64,000 bases of DNA. It comes from Ottelia alismoides (taxonomy: Eukaryota > Streptophyta > Magnoliopsida > Alismatales > Hydrocharitaceae). Below, piece after piece: positions 1-11,690 of this stretch. The notes beneath the pieces are model-generated. The model searched no databases. It was not told the DNA's origin and saw nothing but the letters and a program-made list of their open reading frames with translations. A program made the position numbers and the translations under genes. The stretch lies in assembly GCA_037367405.1 (NCBI GenBank), contig JAZKJV010003133.1, forward strand, positions 434,001-498,000. The letters run 5' to 3'. Each line of letters starts with the position of its first letter. The first letter of the stretch is position 1.

Positions 1-1221
1 CATCATTTTATCAATATAAAATGTTCTGAGGGGCAAAATTGTCCACATTTAACTTTTTTTCATTTAAGTTAACAGAGATTTCAAATGGAACTTGACACAG
101 GGTTATGCCATGTAAATGTTAAGCATTACTTGAAGTTTCTCGTGTAATTCACAATTATGCAGGGTTACGAACGTAATTACGAAATTACTCAGGGTTATGG
201 ATGTAAAAATCTCTTAATCAAATTATTCATATGATATTATGCATAACTCGTCTAATGTTTTTATAAAGTCTCTAAATCGTATGGTTATTCCAAATGCAAA
301 GAAATTGAAGGATGAATGGTATCCTCCTAAAGAGAGGGACAACATAAGGAGGAGTCATGTTGGAGGAGCCTCTTCTCCAATGCATCTTTACAATGTTGTA
401 ACCTTCGCATGGCCCAGACTAGTATAGTTGATTGTTGTGCCATGTTAGGGTCAATACGAGAAAGAATAATTCTTTATGAGAATCATTATATTCTCTTTCG
501 TACTTAGAGAGATAAGGGACTTCGTAAACAAGAGTTAAGCTATTCTCCATGAACTCTTGCCAAAGTTAGACTTCAATGCTATTCAGTATTTCACATCCCA
601 TTGATAATATAACATACAAAAGAAGGAATGGAGTATAGAGCCATAATACCATCTATGATGCCCTACACCTTCAGCTACAGAAACCAACGGTCGGGAGTGT
701 CAGACCTATGGTCCAAATACACCTAAGATCTATGAAACTCAGTAGACCGACTTATGCATATTAGAATAACATCTGAAATATATAATAACATGATAAAATA
801 TGAAATAAAAAGAAAGATGCCACATTCATTATTCATTAATCATACACATCAAGTCCATGCTCACGTATTACAATGCACAAACCACTATAAAAAGTATCTC
901 AAAATGTCTCAACAATCTCTCCATACATCGTCTCTCAAAGAAAACAGAAAATAAAGTTGAAGTAAATAAATTACTCCATGTAAAATGCACCGTATCTAGT
1001 GCAAGCGTAATTACAGACGTTCGAACTCCTCAAACGTTGCTGCTCCTATCGCTGTTGCTCAACTACACATGTTGGGTTCACATAAAGGTAACGTTATGAG
1101 CAATGCTAATAACAAGATAAACACTAATCCTAACTCAAGGGTAAGAAATGCATGTGTACTCAACTTTATTTGGTGGCATACACAAAAATTGTGAGAACTA
1201 ATTACACCAAGTTATTCTAAT
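1..1221. other. Gene-free leading stretch
   Basis: I recognise no gene here. The few short open frames (for example a 62-codon frame at 239-427) have no motif I know and no supporting context. Three imperfect copies of a CAGGGTTAYG motif, each followed after a few bases by GTAA, lie near 99, 160 and 192. Similar 'gggta...tttgca' wording occurs in the long LTRs elsewhere in the window, so this may be a very old LTR remnant, but I cannot show it. Confidence 0.5.
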
Positions 1222-1790
1222 TTACATGGGTTTGGAATCAAATAATGTTGGTGTTGTATTAATAGGTGATGGTTTGAGATATATAGGGGAAGTTCTATAA
1301 AAGCAACATGAAAATTACTGAGATACCAATGAGTGATGCTTATTTGGGTCGCATTGTAAATGCTTTGGCTAGACCCTTTGATGGTAGAGGTGATATTCTA
1401 TCTTCTGAATCTCTAAATTGAATCTCCTGCCCAGGTATTATTTCGAGACTCTCCCTATATGAACCTCTTCAAACATGTCTTATTACTATTGATTCGATGA
1501 TCCCTATAGGGTGCAGTCAATGAGAACTAATTATTAGGGACCAACAGTCTTGTAAAACAACAGTAGCCACATATACGATTCTCAATCAAAAAGGGCAAAA
1601 TGTAATATGTGTTTATGTGGCCATCGGTCAAAAAGCATCCTCTGTAGCTCAGATAGTGATGAATTTACATGAACGAGGGGCTATGGAATACACTATTGTG
1701 GTAGTCGAAACGGTGGATTCGCCTACTACGTTACAATATCTAGCTCCTTATACAAGGGCACATGTTCAGTGATTATATTTATTAATTTAC
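1222..1790 (+). pseudogene. atpA: Nuclear plastid DNA: decayed atpA (ATP synthase CF1 alpha) fragment
   Basis: The parent gene encodes the alpha subunit of the chloroplast F-type ATP synthase. The sequence reads through recognisable atpA wording: NLESNNVGVVL near 1229, then [18 protein letters not shown], then IDSMIPIG near 1490, [20 protein letters not shown] near 1586-1640 and [11 protein letters not shown] near 1673. The wording is plastid, not mitochondrial atp1, which has a different sequence here. The phosphate-binding loop (normally GDRQTGKT) is ruined around 1540, and a stop follows SESLN near 1418. Many substitutions and small indels show it is old. It covers roughly the middle of the gene; the N-terminal third is not found. 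It is a nuclear insertion of organelle DNA and cannot be functional. Confidence 0.85.
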
Positions 1791-1825
1791 TCATCATTTG
1801 AGGATTACACATTGATCTTGATATT

Positions 1826-1947
1826 TACACCCATTGGTTAGAGTTTACAATGGCATACCAACGCAATTATTGATATCCAAACAGAAATTATTTCTCATAT
1901 TAATTTAGCACACGCAAGTATGCAATTGCAAGCCTCCGTTGTGGGAA
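1826..1947 (+). pseudogene. Possible further atpA C-terminal fragment
   Basis: One frame reads weakly like the plastid alpha-subunit segment around 'TNVISITDGQIFLSADLF...ISVSRVG', with matches scattered over about 30 codons starting near 1868. If real, the stretch between it and the main fragment has been deleted relative to the plastid gene. Similarity is low and I offer it only as a possible continuation of the plastid insertion. Confidence 0.3.
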
Positions 1948-2997
1948 CTTGGTAATCATCTTGAGCAAACCCTCAAGAACCTTTGTACAACTTGAACAAG
2001 AAAAATCACAACTTCGATTTCTCCAGCTTCAACCCACATCTCGGAACACTATCACAACACCAATACTCGAAATAGAATTCTATGTGGTCACACCTAATTC
2101 TACTCCGAGTCCAAATATCGTGTATAAGTGTGAAATCTAGAACGCAGACACATCACTTTTCTACTTCATCGTGCGACTCCGGATGCAACCAAACTGCTAG
2201 GTGCAACGTGTCATCCAACTCGTCTGTTAGAGTCGCGACCTTCATGACATCTACCCGAGACCCAAGGATGAGTGCCCAATCCCTTGCAATGCATATCTCC
2301 ACCTACCCGTTTACAACGAGATCTTACTGGAATGGAAATCACCATTAACTAATGCTATGGATAGATGGTGGAGTTTCTTATGACTATATTTATGTGGCTC
2401 ACAGCTATAGTTAAAAATTCATGAATCTACACTTTGAATAAGAGATATTATTCCATCAACATCAGGGATGTGATGTATATAAATATACGTATCATAAAAA
2501 AATTATAATGAGCCACCGTGAATCAAGTTCCATCTATACAACCCTCTCTAAGTTAGAACTAATACAAGATGGCGGTGTATATGGAGGGATTACGTAGACA
2601 CCATTTACCGATATGACTTTACCATTGACGCAGACATGAAAAGAAAAAATTCAATGAAAAGGAGATGAAACTCCCCTTGATCTTGCAAACCATCATCACG
2701 TGATATCAAGATAGAAACGCCTGATATTCAACAAAGATCGAGCAAGAAAATTGTTGAATGCATATGAACCCAAAAACAAGGAGGGAGTGGAACATCGTTA
2801 TTAACGAGAATGTTCCCTCAGGATCTCTTTTCTATAGAAACGTGATTCCCATCACATAATCACACTGAGAATATGCACACAATAGTGACCTCGAGCTCCC
2901 CTATGCGTTGGTGGTCATGGTCTTCGATTGGAGCACCTTTCTCCAACGAAAATGATGACCCTCGATGACTAATCCAGCCAAGATGGTAGTGCTTCAA
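1948..2997. other. Gene-free stretch
   Basis: No frame has a recognisable domain. The open frames at 1949-2140 and 2082-2348 are short, overlap each other and have no family resemblance that I can see. Base composition is moderate and no repeat structure stands out. Confidence 0.5.
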
Positions 2998-5900
2998 TGA
3001 TGAATCTCTATTTCATCACCTTTATTCAATTGTTTTGGCCTTAAATTTTGGGTAAAATGCATGTAAATATCAGTAATTTACATATAATAACACTCATTAT
3101 TTAACCTATAAATAATGCATAAATACAAGTATTTAATCCCAAAATAAAAGAATAAAGGAAAAAAATAATGAAGTATTATAAATACTGAATGACCCTATGT
3201 CCCGTGACTAGCTCGACCAGGAACAAAGTAGGGGGATATATGGCCAATAAATGTACAGAAATACTTACAAAAACCCTAATTTAATTAACTATAAATAGCC
3301 ATTTTTATACTGTTTTATTGTCCTTTATACACACCTCAAATAAAGATTTGTTCAACATAAAACTTGTTCATAATAATGTACAGAAAAATACAACAATATT
3401 TCTCAAGAGAAATACTATAATGTGCAACTGGGACACACAGTTGAAAACGTCGTAAATCAGACTTCAAAGATCAATATCTCCTCCCTTTGAACTCGAAATT
3501 GAACAAACTTACTTGTATAGTCTTAAAACTAAATTATATATATCTAATGAAGTGGTTTCATTAAAAATGGAGTTAAGATGCACAAGTAGATGAAGTGTCC
3601 CATTGTAATATATACATGTGTATTTTATTCATTTAATTTATTCTTTATATTTTTCCTTTCTTATATTTTAAATACTTGTAAATATTATTTTAAATATACT
3701 AAAAATATAAACATAGAAGGAAGTCATTGAAAATGAATAAAAATAAATAATGTATCACAATATATATGCATACTATACCTATAATATATACACATATTTA
3801 TTTAAGTATACAATATAAAATCAGAAAAATAAAATAAAACCATGTAAATATGTATTTAAATATATTATAAATATATATAATATTTATATATAATAAAATA
3901 TGATAACACAAAATAAAAATAAAGCACATAAAATATAGGTATATATACCTATGTATATACCTATAAACATGAACACCCAATAAACAATATTGTAAAAATA
4001 AATAAAACTATCCATTAAATAGTACAAAAAATAATAAACAACGTTTATATTTTGAGTTTTATTAAAATAATTCATTTGCTATTCTATTTTCTTTTATTTT
4101 TTATTTTCTTGGCTATTTTGTCCGCTAGTTGTCCTAGTTGGACCAGTCACATGCGCCTGACAATTGACTCTATGCTAACTATCCTTCTTCCAGTCACCCA
4201 TATCAGAACGCACGCTTCTCACCTACCACATGCTCTTCTCCATTTTTTGTCGATGATCCTCTGCTCGAGACATCATACTTCCTTCATCGAAATCATGTGC
4301 CACACTACCATGCATCTCACCATGATCTTTTATCATCCTTTTTTCAACGAATATGTGACAATCTCATGACCGTTGGAGCTCCATCGCCATGTCTATAAAT
4401 AAACCCTGAACCCTCTTTTTTCATTTTTGATACTTTTTCTTCCCCGTAACCCCAAACATGATTTATCTGAGTTGAGCCTCTCAGTGACAACACGAACTCC
4501 TAATTCTTGTCAGCGTGGAGAAGGGCAGAGATAAGGCAGTCCAAGCCTCGCCGAAGGAGCTTTCAGTGGAGCCCTTCTGCTCCATGTCTATATCGGTACG
4601 AGCTAGTTTTCTTATTTTTCTAGCGTAATTTCCTTCAAGTAGTGTAGTTTAGTCTTTAGTTTATGCATTAGTATTTAGGTTATAGTTTGATTTTCAAGAT
4701 TTTCTTTTACTAGATCTTCAAGCTCCAGCCCTAATCCATTGTGATTCCTACCTTGTTTCGACCTACAGTCGCCTCCATCCCAATCCCAATCTCTTTCTCC
4801 ATGTAAAGCACCATCTATCAACTTCTGATTTTGCTGAAATCAGAGGAATCAAGTTCAATCTTCTTCCTTGTCGCTGGAACTCTCTGCCTCTTCATTCCCC
4901 CGTACATATCAGCTTAAAAAACGCATCGAGAGACTTGCTCTCGAGCTCTAGGACCTTTTGTTGCAGGTTGTAGGCATGGAAGGCGTTCCTAGAGCTGGAA
5001 TTGAAGGAGGACCATCTCCTCCATGTGCTAGAAGCCAAAGTTCATTCCAGGTCCCCATAACTGGGACCTGGACCCGATTGACGCTCCCTGCAAACGTGGA
5101 GAGGTCCCTGGAGGTCGTTGAGACTCTTAGCATCGATAATTGTGGCCTGAGCTTCAAGGAATCGCTGATCGAAGTGAGCCCAAGGGGATGTTCCTACGAG
5201 TTCTTCCATCTACCCCTAGGGCAGTCAGATTAGAAGCGTGGCCCAAATCTAATCTGGGCCATTGATCTCAAAGTGAAATGAAGCCCTCCTCTATCGTGTG
5301 TTCGCTTGAAGTGTGCCTATGTAGTGCATCCTCAGTTATTGGATAGAGCACCTAAAGGGGTAAAATGCACCCATGCCCCTCTGATTTTTTATATTAGTTA
5401 GAATATATTATAAATCCACTATAATGTAATTTTAATTGGATTTTTTGTATTAAGGGCCCTAAACTTTGGGTTATTTGCGCCTATGCATTTCCGTCTCACG
5501 TTTTAGGCCACATGAGTCGTGGGAAACATTTATTTAATGCCCTTGAACTTTTGGGACTAGTTCTTAAATACATAGAATGTTTTATTAAATTGCAAATCGG
5601 TCCCTCTTTCTACTGCATTTTTATTTCTTGTATTTTTTATTAATTAGTTTTATTATTCCAAAAGCTATAGGAAACTGGTGTTATTTGCCAAACACCTTAA
5701 TTGGTCATGTCTATACTTTTATTCATCATTTTAATGTGATTTCTCATTTTTCTAAAAATACAAAATGATGTTTTTGTTTCATGTTTGCTTATTAAAATCC
5801 CAAAAAAATATCAAAACATTTATATAAATTCCAAAAATATATTAGGTACATGAATCTATTCTACCATTTATCTAAAAACCACTAAAAATATAAAACCAAC

Positions 5901-6756
5901 ACTTTAAAAATTATAAAACCCTAAAAACACCATAGAAATTAGTAAAAAATAAGTAGAAATCCAAAAATATTATTTTCAATCTTATATTTTCCCTATTATA
6001 TATAACATATGTTAAAAATGATTTTGGGAATTTTGGAGACCACTGTCTATTTTTAAGACCCAAAACAATTTGACTATATTATTTCATTCACTATTTTGTA
6101 CATTTTAATACTTTAAAATACATAAAAATTATCAAAAAATCTATAAAATACCTAAAATAGAGAAAAATATTAAAAACACAAAAGCATTTTATGTACTGCA
6201 TTTTTGGGTATCCTTAAGTACATTTAAAAGTACAAAGCCCTATATATACTATATACTCTACATTGACTATATTATCATTATTATATCTAAATATATATTA
6301 TATTTTAAAAATAAAAAAGAAAATAAAAATTTTCAAAATTGAAAAGAAAACAATTAAAATTTAAAAATATAAAAAAAACTTAAAAATCCATAAAAATCAC
6401 ATGTAATTAAAATAACCCACATAAAAAGGAAAAGGCTAAAAAGTACAAAAATAATAGCAATTATTGTTAATTATATATATATACCTCTCCTCTATTGTTC
6501 TCAGTGTTTCAACACTCTGCCTTAGTTGCCCGATACACATTTATTGTGGAGATATTATAAATTTTAAGTCACAATTTTTTAGTTTGCATGTATATACTTT
6601 TTTAGGTTAATTGTTGATTGATTTGATTAAGTTACGCACCGATTGCCAAGAGAGGGACGATAAGTGATTGTTGGATCCGACTTGTCGGACACCGCATGCT
6701 CCTCCAAGACCAGATGTTAGGCACCTCTGCTTGATTCCCATCTATCATTCAGTGAG
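2998..6756 (+). mobile_element. Long LTR, copy C (Athila-like family, solo or remnant)
   Basis: It begins TGATGAATCTC, the same start as the LTRs of elements A and B, followed by the same 'TTTATTCA...TTTTGGCC...ATGCATGTAAATA' opening. The shared LTR signature (GACC...GGAACAAAGTAGGGGGATA) lies at 3191-3240, a TATA box at 4394-4401, and an A-tract-rich AT domain at about 5750-6480. The 3' part (about 6590-6720) is homologous to copy D and includes 'CTCCAAGACCAGATGTTAGG'. The exact 3' end is uncertain: a CA end near 6720 or 6756 is possible. No polypurine tract precedes the start and no primer-binding site follows, so I cannot say whether this is a solo LTR or one end of a decayed element. Confidence 0.75.
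4394..4401 (+). promoter_or_regulatory. Putative TATA box of LTR C
   Basis: TATAAATA lies about 1.4 kb into the LTR, followed by a pyrimidine-rich stretch (CCCTCTTTTTTC) of the kind seen near plant start sites. A parallel position in LTR A also carries a TATA-like box. Inferred from motif and position only. Confidence 0.5.
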
Positions 6757-7061
6757 AGAAAGAGATGGTGGGTGTCTAGATTTTTGAGAGGATAGCTTAC
6801 CATCTCATATTTATATAAATAGAGATGAAATTCGGATCTGGTTTGTATTCGATTCGAGTCCATATACAGGTTTCGAACATTCATCTTAAAACATCAATAT
6901 CTTGAGCAAGGAAGCTTCAAATTCGTTGTTCTAGGCTTCATAGGAAAGATCTCGATGCGCTCTATGAAATCGAGTATTTGTATTTTTCAAATGTTAAAAA
7001 ACTCCAGAATTTAGAATGAAAATTCGAGTTTATACAGTTGCTACTTCACAACTTGGGGAAG
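6757..7061. other. Left flank of element B
   Basis: Non-coding sequence between LTR C and element B. It contains GAATTCGG/GATTCGA-like wording near 6830-6860 but no gene. The last five bases, GGAAG (7057-7061), are the 5' copy of the target duplication of element B; the 3' copy is AGAAG at 37525-37529, with one change. Confidence 0.6.
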
Positions 7062-8214
7062 TTATGAATCGCATTTCATCATCTTTATTCTATCATTTTG
7101 GCCTCAAAAACCCTAGTAAATGCGTGTAAATAGGCTTGATTTAAGCATTTTATCATCCATGCATATTTGTGTAAATAGTCTATAAAATACTGTTTTTAAT
7201 GCCAAAATAATAGAATAAAGAAAAGAAAAGAAAAATAATAAAATATTGTAAATATTTTATGACCCGAAACCCCGTGACCTAGGCATCTCGATGACTAGGT
7301 CGATAAGGAATAAAGTAGGGGGAGATAAGGGCCAAAATACAATAAAAATACCTTTTATTCAATTCATTCTTTATTCATTTAGGGACCTATTTTTAGTTCC
7401 ACTTTTTATACTTAAAAAAATGAAACTTTGTACACGAAAGTTGTAAATAATTTAATATAGAAAAATACAAAATTTATTTCATACAAAAATAATGTACAGA
7501 TAAAAAAGTTATGATCTGAATAATTTTCTAGAATCTCAACTTCCCAGACATGTATCTCTCAAATAAAAACTCGAAATTATCAAAATCACCTTTAATTGTA
7601 TATAATTTTCAATAAGCTATTTAGTGAAGGTAGTTTCGTATTTTTCGGAGCTAGAGTTTGAAAGTTAGGTTTTGGACCCCTATTGTATACTTGTACAGAT
7701 TAAAATATTCATTTTATTTATTATTCCTTATTTTATAATTTTATATTTTTATAATTTTGTAAATATTATTTATAATATATGTATAAATTAAAATCAGAAT
7801 AAAACACTAAAGGAAATACAAAAATACAAAACTTGTATAAAATACATAGGTTTAATACCTATAAATATACCTATATACTAAATTCACTCTATTTATTTAA
7901 TTGTATAAAACACTTCAAAAAAATAAAATAAAAATATATTTAAGTGTCTAAAAATAATTTATAAATTTATAAAATAATAAACAAAAATAATAAAAATTAA
8001 ATATACAAAATAAAAATAAAATATTAAAATATATAGATTTGTATACCTATATAGGCCATAAAAGGTAACTTATAATATTATACCTTGAAAAAATAAATAA
8101 AAATCATAATAAAATATCTCAGAAAATAACAAACATTTTTATTTTATAATACAAAAATAATAAAATCATTTGTTATTTTAAAATGAGTTTTTAAATCTTT
8201 TTGCCAAGGAATTT

Positions 8215-8269
8215 TCTGGTTGGTCCACATGGACCAACCAGAAGCCTCCGTTGGTTGACCTCGGTCAAC
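8215..8269. promoter_or_regulatory. Inverted repeats in LTR B (decayed G-box palindrome and W-box pair)
   Basis: Arms TCTGGTTGGTCCA / TGGACCAACCAGA flank a two-base centre; in the 3' LTR the centre is intact and gives a 28-bp palindrome around CACGTG. Twelve bases on, GTTGACC and GGTCAAC face each other across two bases. TTGACC is the core bound by plant WRKY factors and CACGTG is the G-box core. Regulatory use is inference. Confidence 0.5.
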
Positions 8270-9429
8270 TCTCTGACCGAGGGCTGGCACCTATCAGACC
8301 CTCGTTTTTGTCCCATTTCGTGGATTTTTCGAGGACGCTCCTTGCATGATTTCATGACGAAGTCTTCTTGACTTTTGTTCCTAGGAGATTGGGCATACAC
8401 GCCCATGTGAAACCTCGATCTTTGGATCACTGCCGCACCCGCTACGCCTCGATCTTCTCAGCCGTTCGTCAACCCTTCATATACCACCTCGACCTTCCTC
8501 CTCGATTTTGGACCTCTTTTGACCATTTTCTTCTCCACCTTTTGTGCCCCATCGCTAGGAGGAGGTGACAGCTTCTCCAGGAGGCCGTTGGGTGGATCGA
8601 GGAGGCATCGAGGCAGTCTCCATTACCTCTAGCAAAGCCTTGTCATCGAGGTCCGATCTCAAGTGAACTCCACCTTCGAGGCCCCCTTTTCCTTTTATTT
8701 CTCCACACTTTCGTACTCACCGTAGTCGTAGGATTTGATCTCCCTCTTCCCCTTCGCGTTTCACCCTGTAAATCACACAAACGATCCCCTCGCCGGAGCT
8801 AGCCCCGGTCGACCGCCATTTCACCACCCAATGCCTCCACTACGCAACCGTGGGGTCGAGGCACTTTGCCGTCAACCCTCTCACCCTTTTTTGCAGGTCC
8901 AGGGACATCAAGAAGAGCATGGGGCTCATTTTGCACCTCGTCGGAGGTACTTGGGCACCCCCCAGCTCTGCCGCCTCCTCGTGCGAGCTCCGGCCACCTC
9001 CGGGGATTTCTGGAGCCACCATTACAAAGAAGACCATCCCAGGAGTCCGCCCGACCATTTTGCAAGCCTCAAGACCGCCAGAGGATGAGGATCGAGGTTG
9101 GGGAAGATCGCCTCGCCGGCGATTCTTTCCCGTTCTTGCTCCTTGATCCGCCGCCGTTGGATCAAGGCCGGCGCTCCAGGCGTACAGCTGCCGTCGGATC
9201 TGCCTTGCCCTCAGCTGTCGATCGTCCTCTCCAGATCTGATCTCAACCGTTGTCCGCGAACCGTCATCGCGAGTCCCAGAAGTGTCACATGCATAAGTGA
9301 AAGGATTATGACCGTCGGATCGCCTCCTTTGGGTATTTTGCATCGCTACCCACACTCTTTTTGTATTTAAATATTTGCACTTAAACTTTCATCTGCAACT
9401 TTAAATATTTTGTAATATTTACAAGTAGG

Positions 9430-9434
9430 CCCCC
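9430..9434 (+). repeat. Target-site duplication of element A (left copy)
   Basis: CCCCC immediately before the A LTR start; the right copy is at 21443-21447. The uninterrupted 3' LTR of B has a single CCCCC at the same place (around 36094-36098), which proves the insertion point. Confidence 0.95.
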
Positions 9435-10462
9435 TGATGAATCTACGATTTGTCATCTTTATTCATTTATTTTAGCTTAAAATCTCTTATAAAACACCTG
9501 CATATAACGCTAACTCCATATTCTTACTAACTTGCATCTGTGTAAATATTGTACATTTTTTACTAATTTTAACATAAATAAAAAAGAAAGAAAGGAAAAA
9601 TAAAGAAAATAAAATAAAAAAGGAAGACTGTATACAGGCTGACCCAAACCCCGAGAGAAGGTCAAGACTTGACCTGATCGACCAGGAATAAAGTAGGGGG
9701 AGATAGATCCTTAACCAGAAAATCCAAAAAAATGTGTTCTCACTTATTTTGTATATATCTGTATAAACTGACACTAATTAATTTATGTATTAATTGACCT
9801 CAAATTGAATAACATTCAAAACCAAAGTTGTGAATAAAAATGTGCTCTAATTACTAAAATTGACTGCACAATTAAATCATGTACATAATAAAAGTAGCCA
9901 CACTTGGAAAAAACCACTAAGCACTAATTGAAAGACCAATTCCGCCTCCATATGAGCTCAAATTGAATCAATCTCACTTTCATTGGACTCGAAATTAAAT
10001 TATCTTTAAAATGGCTGTATTTTCATAATTTTTAGAATTACGGTTGAACGGTCGGTTTTCTGGGGTGGTTTGTGCAATTTTCCCTTGTATTTTCTGTATA
10101 TTGTATTTGTATATATTTGTAAATATTTTTTACTAATTTTATAAAAATAAAAATAAAAAGAAAAAAAATAAAATAAAATTCTTTAAAAACAAAAAAAAAT
10201 CTAATTTCGTCATTTACCATTATGTATAATGCCATATTTGTATATAGTATATATAGATAGTTGCTATTTTTAATTAACCTTTATAAAAAAATAAAAAATA
10301 ACATTTTTTAATTCAAATAATATAAGTGACGAAAATTCAAAAAAAATTAGATAATTTTGTAATTATTTTTTTATCTCTTTTATTTTGCCTCTTCTCATCT
10401 CTTTATCTCTTCCACCAAAAAAATCAACAAATTCAAAAATTCAAAATTCATCTCTATCTCTC

Positions 10463-10472
10463 TATTTATATG
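10463..10472 (+). promoter_or_regulatory. Putative TATA box of LTR A (5' copy)
   Basis: TATTTATATG about 1030 bp into the LTR, preceded by a CT-rich run (TCTCTATCTCTC) typical of plant core promoters. It is conserved in the 3' LTR at 18975-18983 and in solo LTR F on the other strand. Conservation across three copies supports a functional core promoter. Confidence 0.55.
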
Positions 10473-11159
10473 GCTCCTTCTCCCTCATTCCAACTTGATC
10501 AATCTTTAGAGAGAGGAGCCCGATCTCCGAGAGAAATTTCGTCGAGGAAGTTGCCTAGCCTCCGAGCCGTCCGGTGACAGCGAGTCGGCCTTGTCGAGGC
10601 CATCACGGTCTATTTTCCGCTCCTAAGATGAGATCCACATTTTTTCGCATTTTATCTAGTTTAATCGTAGTTTAGATCGTCGTTTTTATTTTATTTTCAT
10701 CATCATTTTTATTTCTCTAGATCAAAAAAAATTCATCACAATTTTTATCCATCTTCGATTCCGAATTTTCATCTCATCATCGTGATCTCTCCGCCTTCGT
10801 TTTCTATCTCTCACGATCTATCAACTCCGACCACGCACTATGGTCAGAGAGTCGGATTCGAATCCTCCACTTTCACCAAATCCCCATTCACTTTCCGATT
10901 TTGTAGATAAATAAAAAGTTTTTTTCCTTTATCTCTAACATTGATTTTGCAGGATCATTAATAAAAAATTAAAAAAATTAATTATCGTTACTTTATCTAA
11001 CGTTTGTTTTGCAGAGAAACTTTATAAAAATTTAAAATAAAAAAAATCTTCTTTCTTTCTTTTCTTATTTTCGGATTCACAAAAAAATAATAATAAGTTA
11101 TTATTATTATTATTTTGATTCCCTGTTTACATCCAAGTTACAAAAAAATTAAAAAAAAA

Positions 11160-11690
11160 AACAGAAGGGACGGCAGCCCCAGGCGCCGCCGCCCCTCCAT
11201 CACTCGCTGCCGCCATCCTCCAGTATACCCGCGACGGCCCCTCGCCTGATCTTCACCACCGAAGCTCGCCGCCAGCCCGCGGTCTCTCCTCCGCCAGAAG
11301 CCGCCGCAACCTCCACCGTCGTATGCACGAGTAGCGCCGCCCCTACCGCCCCTCCATCGCGGGCGGCAGGCCCGCCAACCACGCGCACCTGCCGTGCGTC
11401 TCTCACCCGCCTCCTCACTGCGACCGCGCTTCCGCCGCAACCCCCACCGACGTGCGCCGCGTGCGCTCCGCCCGAAGCTCCTCCCGACCGCCGTACGCAC
11501 GAGTAGTGCCGCCCATCTCGCCGCCTCCCTCGCGCCACTGCGCGTGCGTGGGGAAGAAGAAGGCGCCGCCCCGCCTCCGCTCCATAGCGCCTCCGCCTAC
11601 CGAAGCCACCGCATCACCTCCACCATCGAAGAAGAAAGGGTGGGCAACGGTGCCCCCCCATCGTGCCCCTCTTACTCCTTGAGCAAGAAA
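11160..11690. repeat. GC-rich island inside LTR A with internal duplication
   Basis: A roughly 530-bp block of very high GC within an otherwise AT-rich LTR. A unit containing GCACGAGTAG(C/T)GCCGCCC occurs twice, near 11322 and 11497, in an imperfect duplication of about 170 bp. The same island is present in the 3' LTR (about 19680-20175) and, rearranged by insertion of E, in solo LTR F. By position it falls downstream of the TATA-like box, so it may be transcribed 5' leader. Confidence 0.6.

Larger units (their letters stand above)
7062..9434 (+). repeat. Element B 5' LTR, first part
   Basis: It matches 33720-36092 of the 3' LTR nearly base for base. It carries the shared LTR signature at 7261-7327, an AT-rich stretch to about 8190, an inverted repeat at 8215-8242, an inverted pair of TTGACC boxes at 8254-8269, and a GC-rich segment to about 9340. 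It breaks off at GGCCCCC, where element A is inserted. Confidence 0.93.

Noticed and set aside
1222..1790. Mitochondrial atp1 or a functional nuclear ATPase alpha gene
   Set aside because: Wording is plastid-type (NLESNNVGVVL, GQKASS) and the frame is broken with the ATP-binding loop destroyed.
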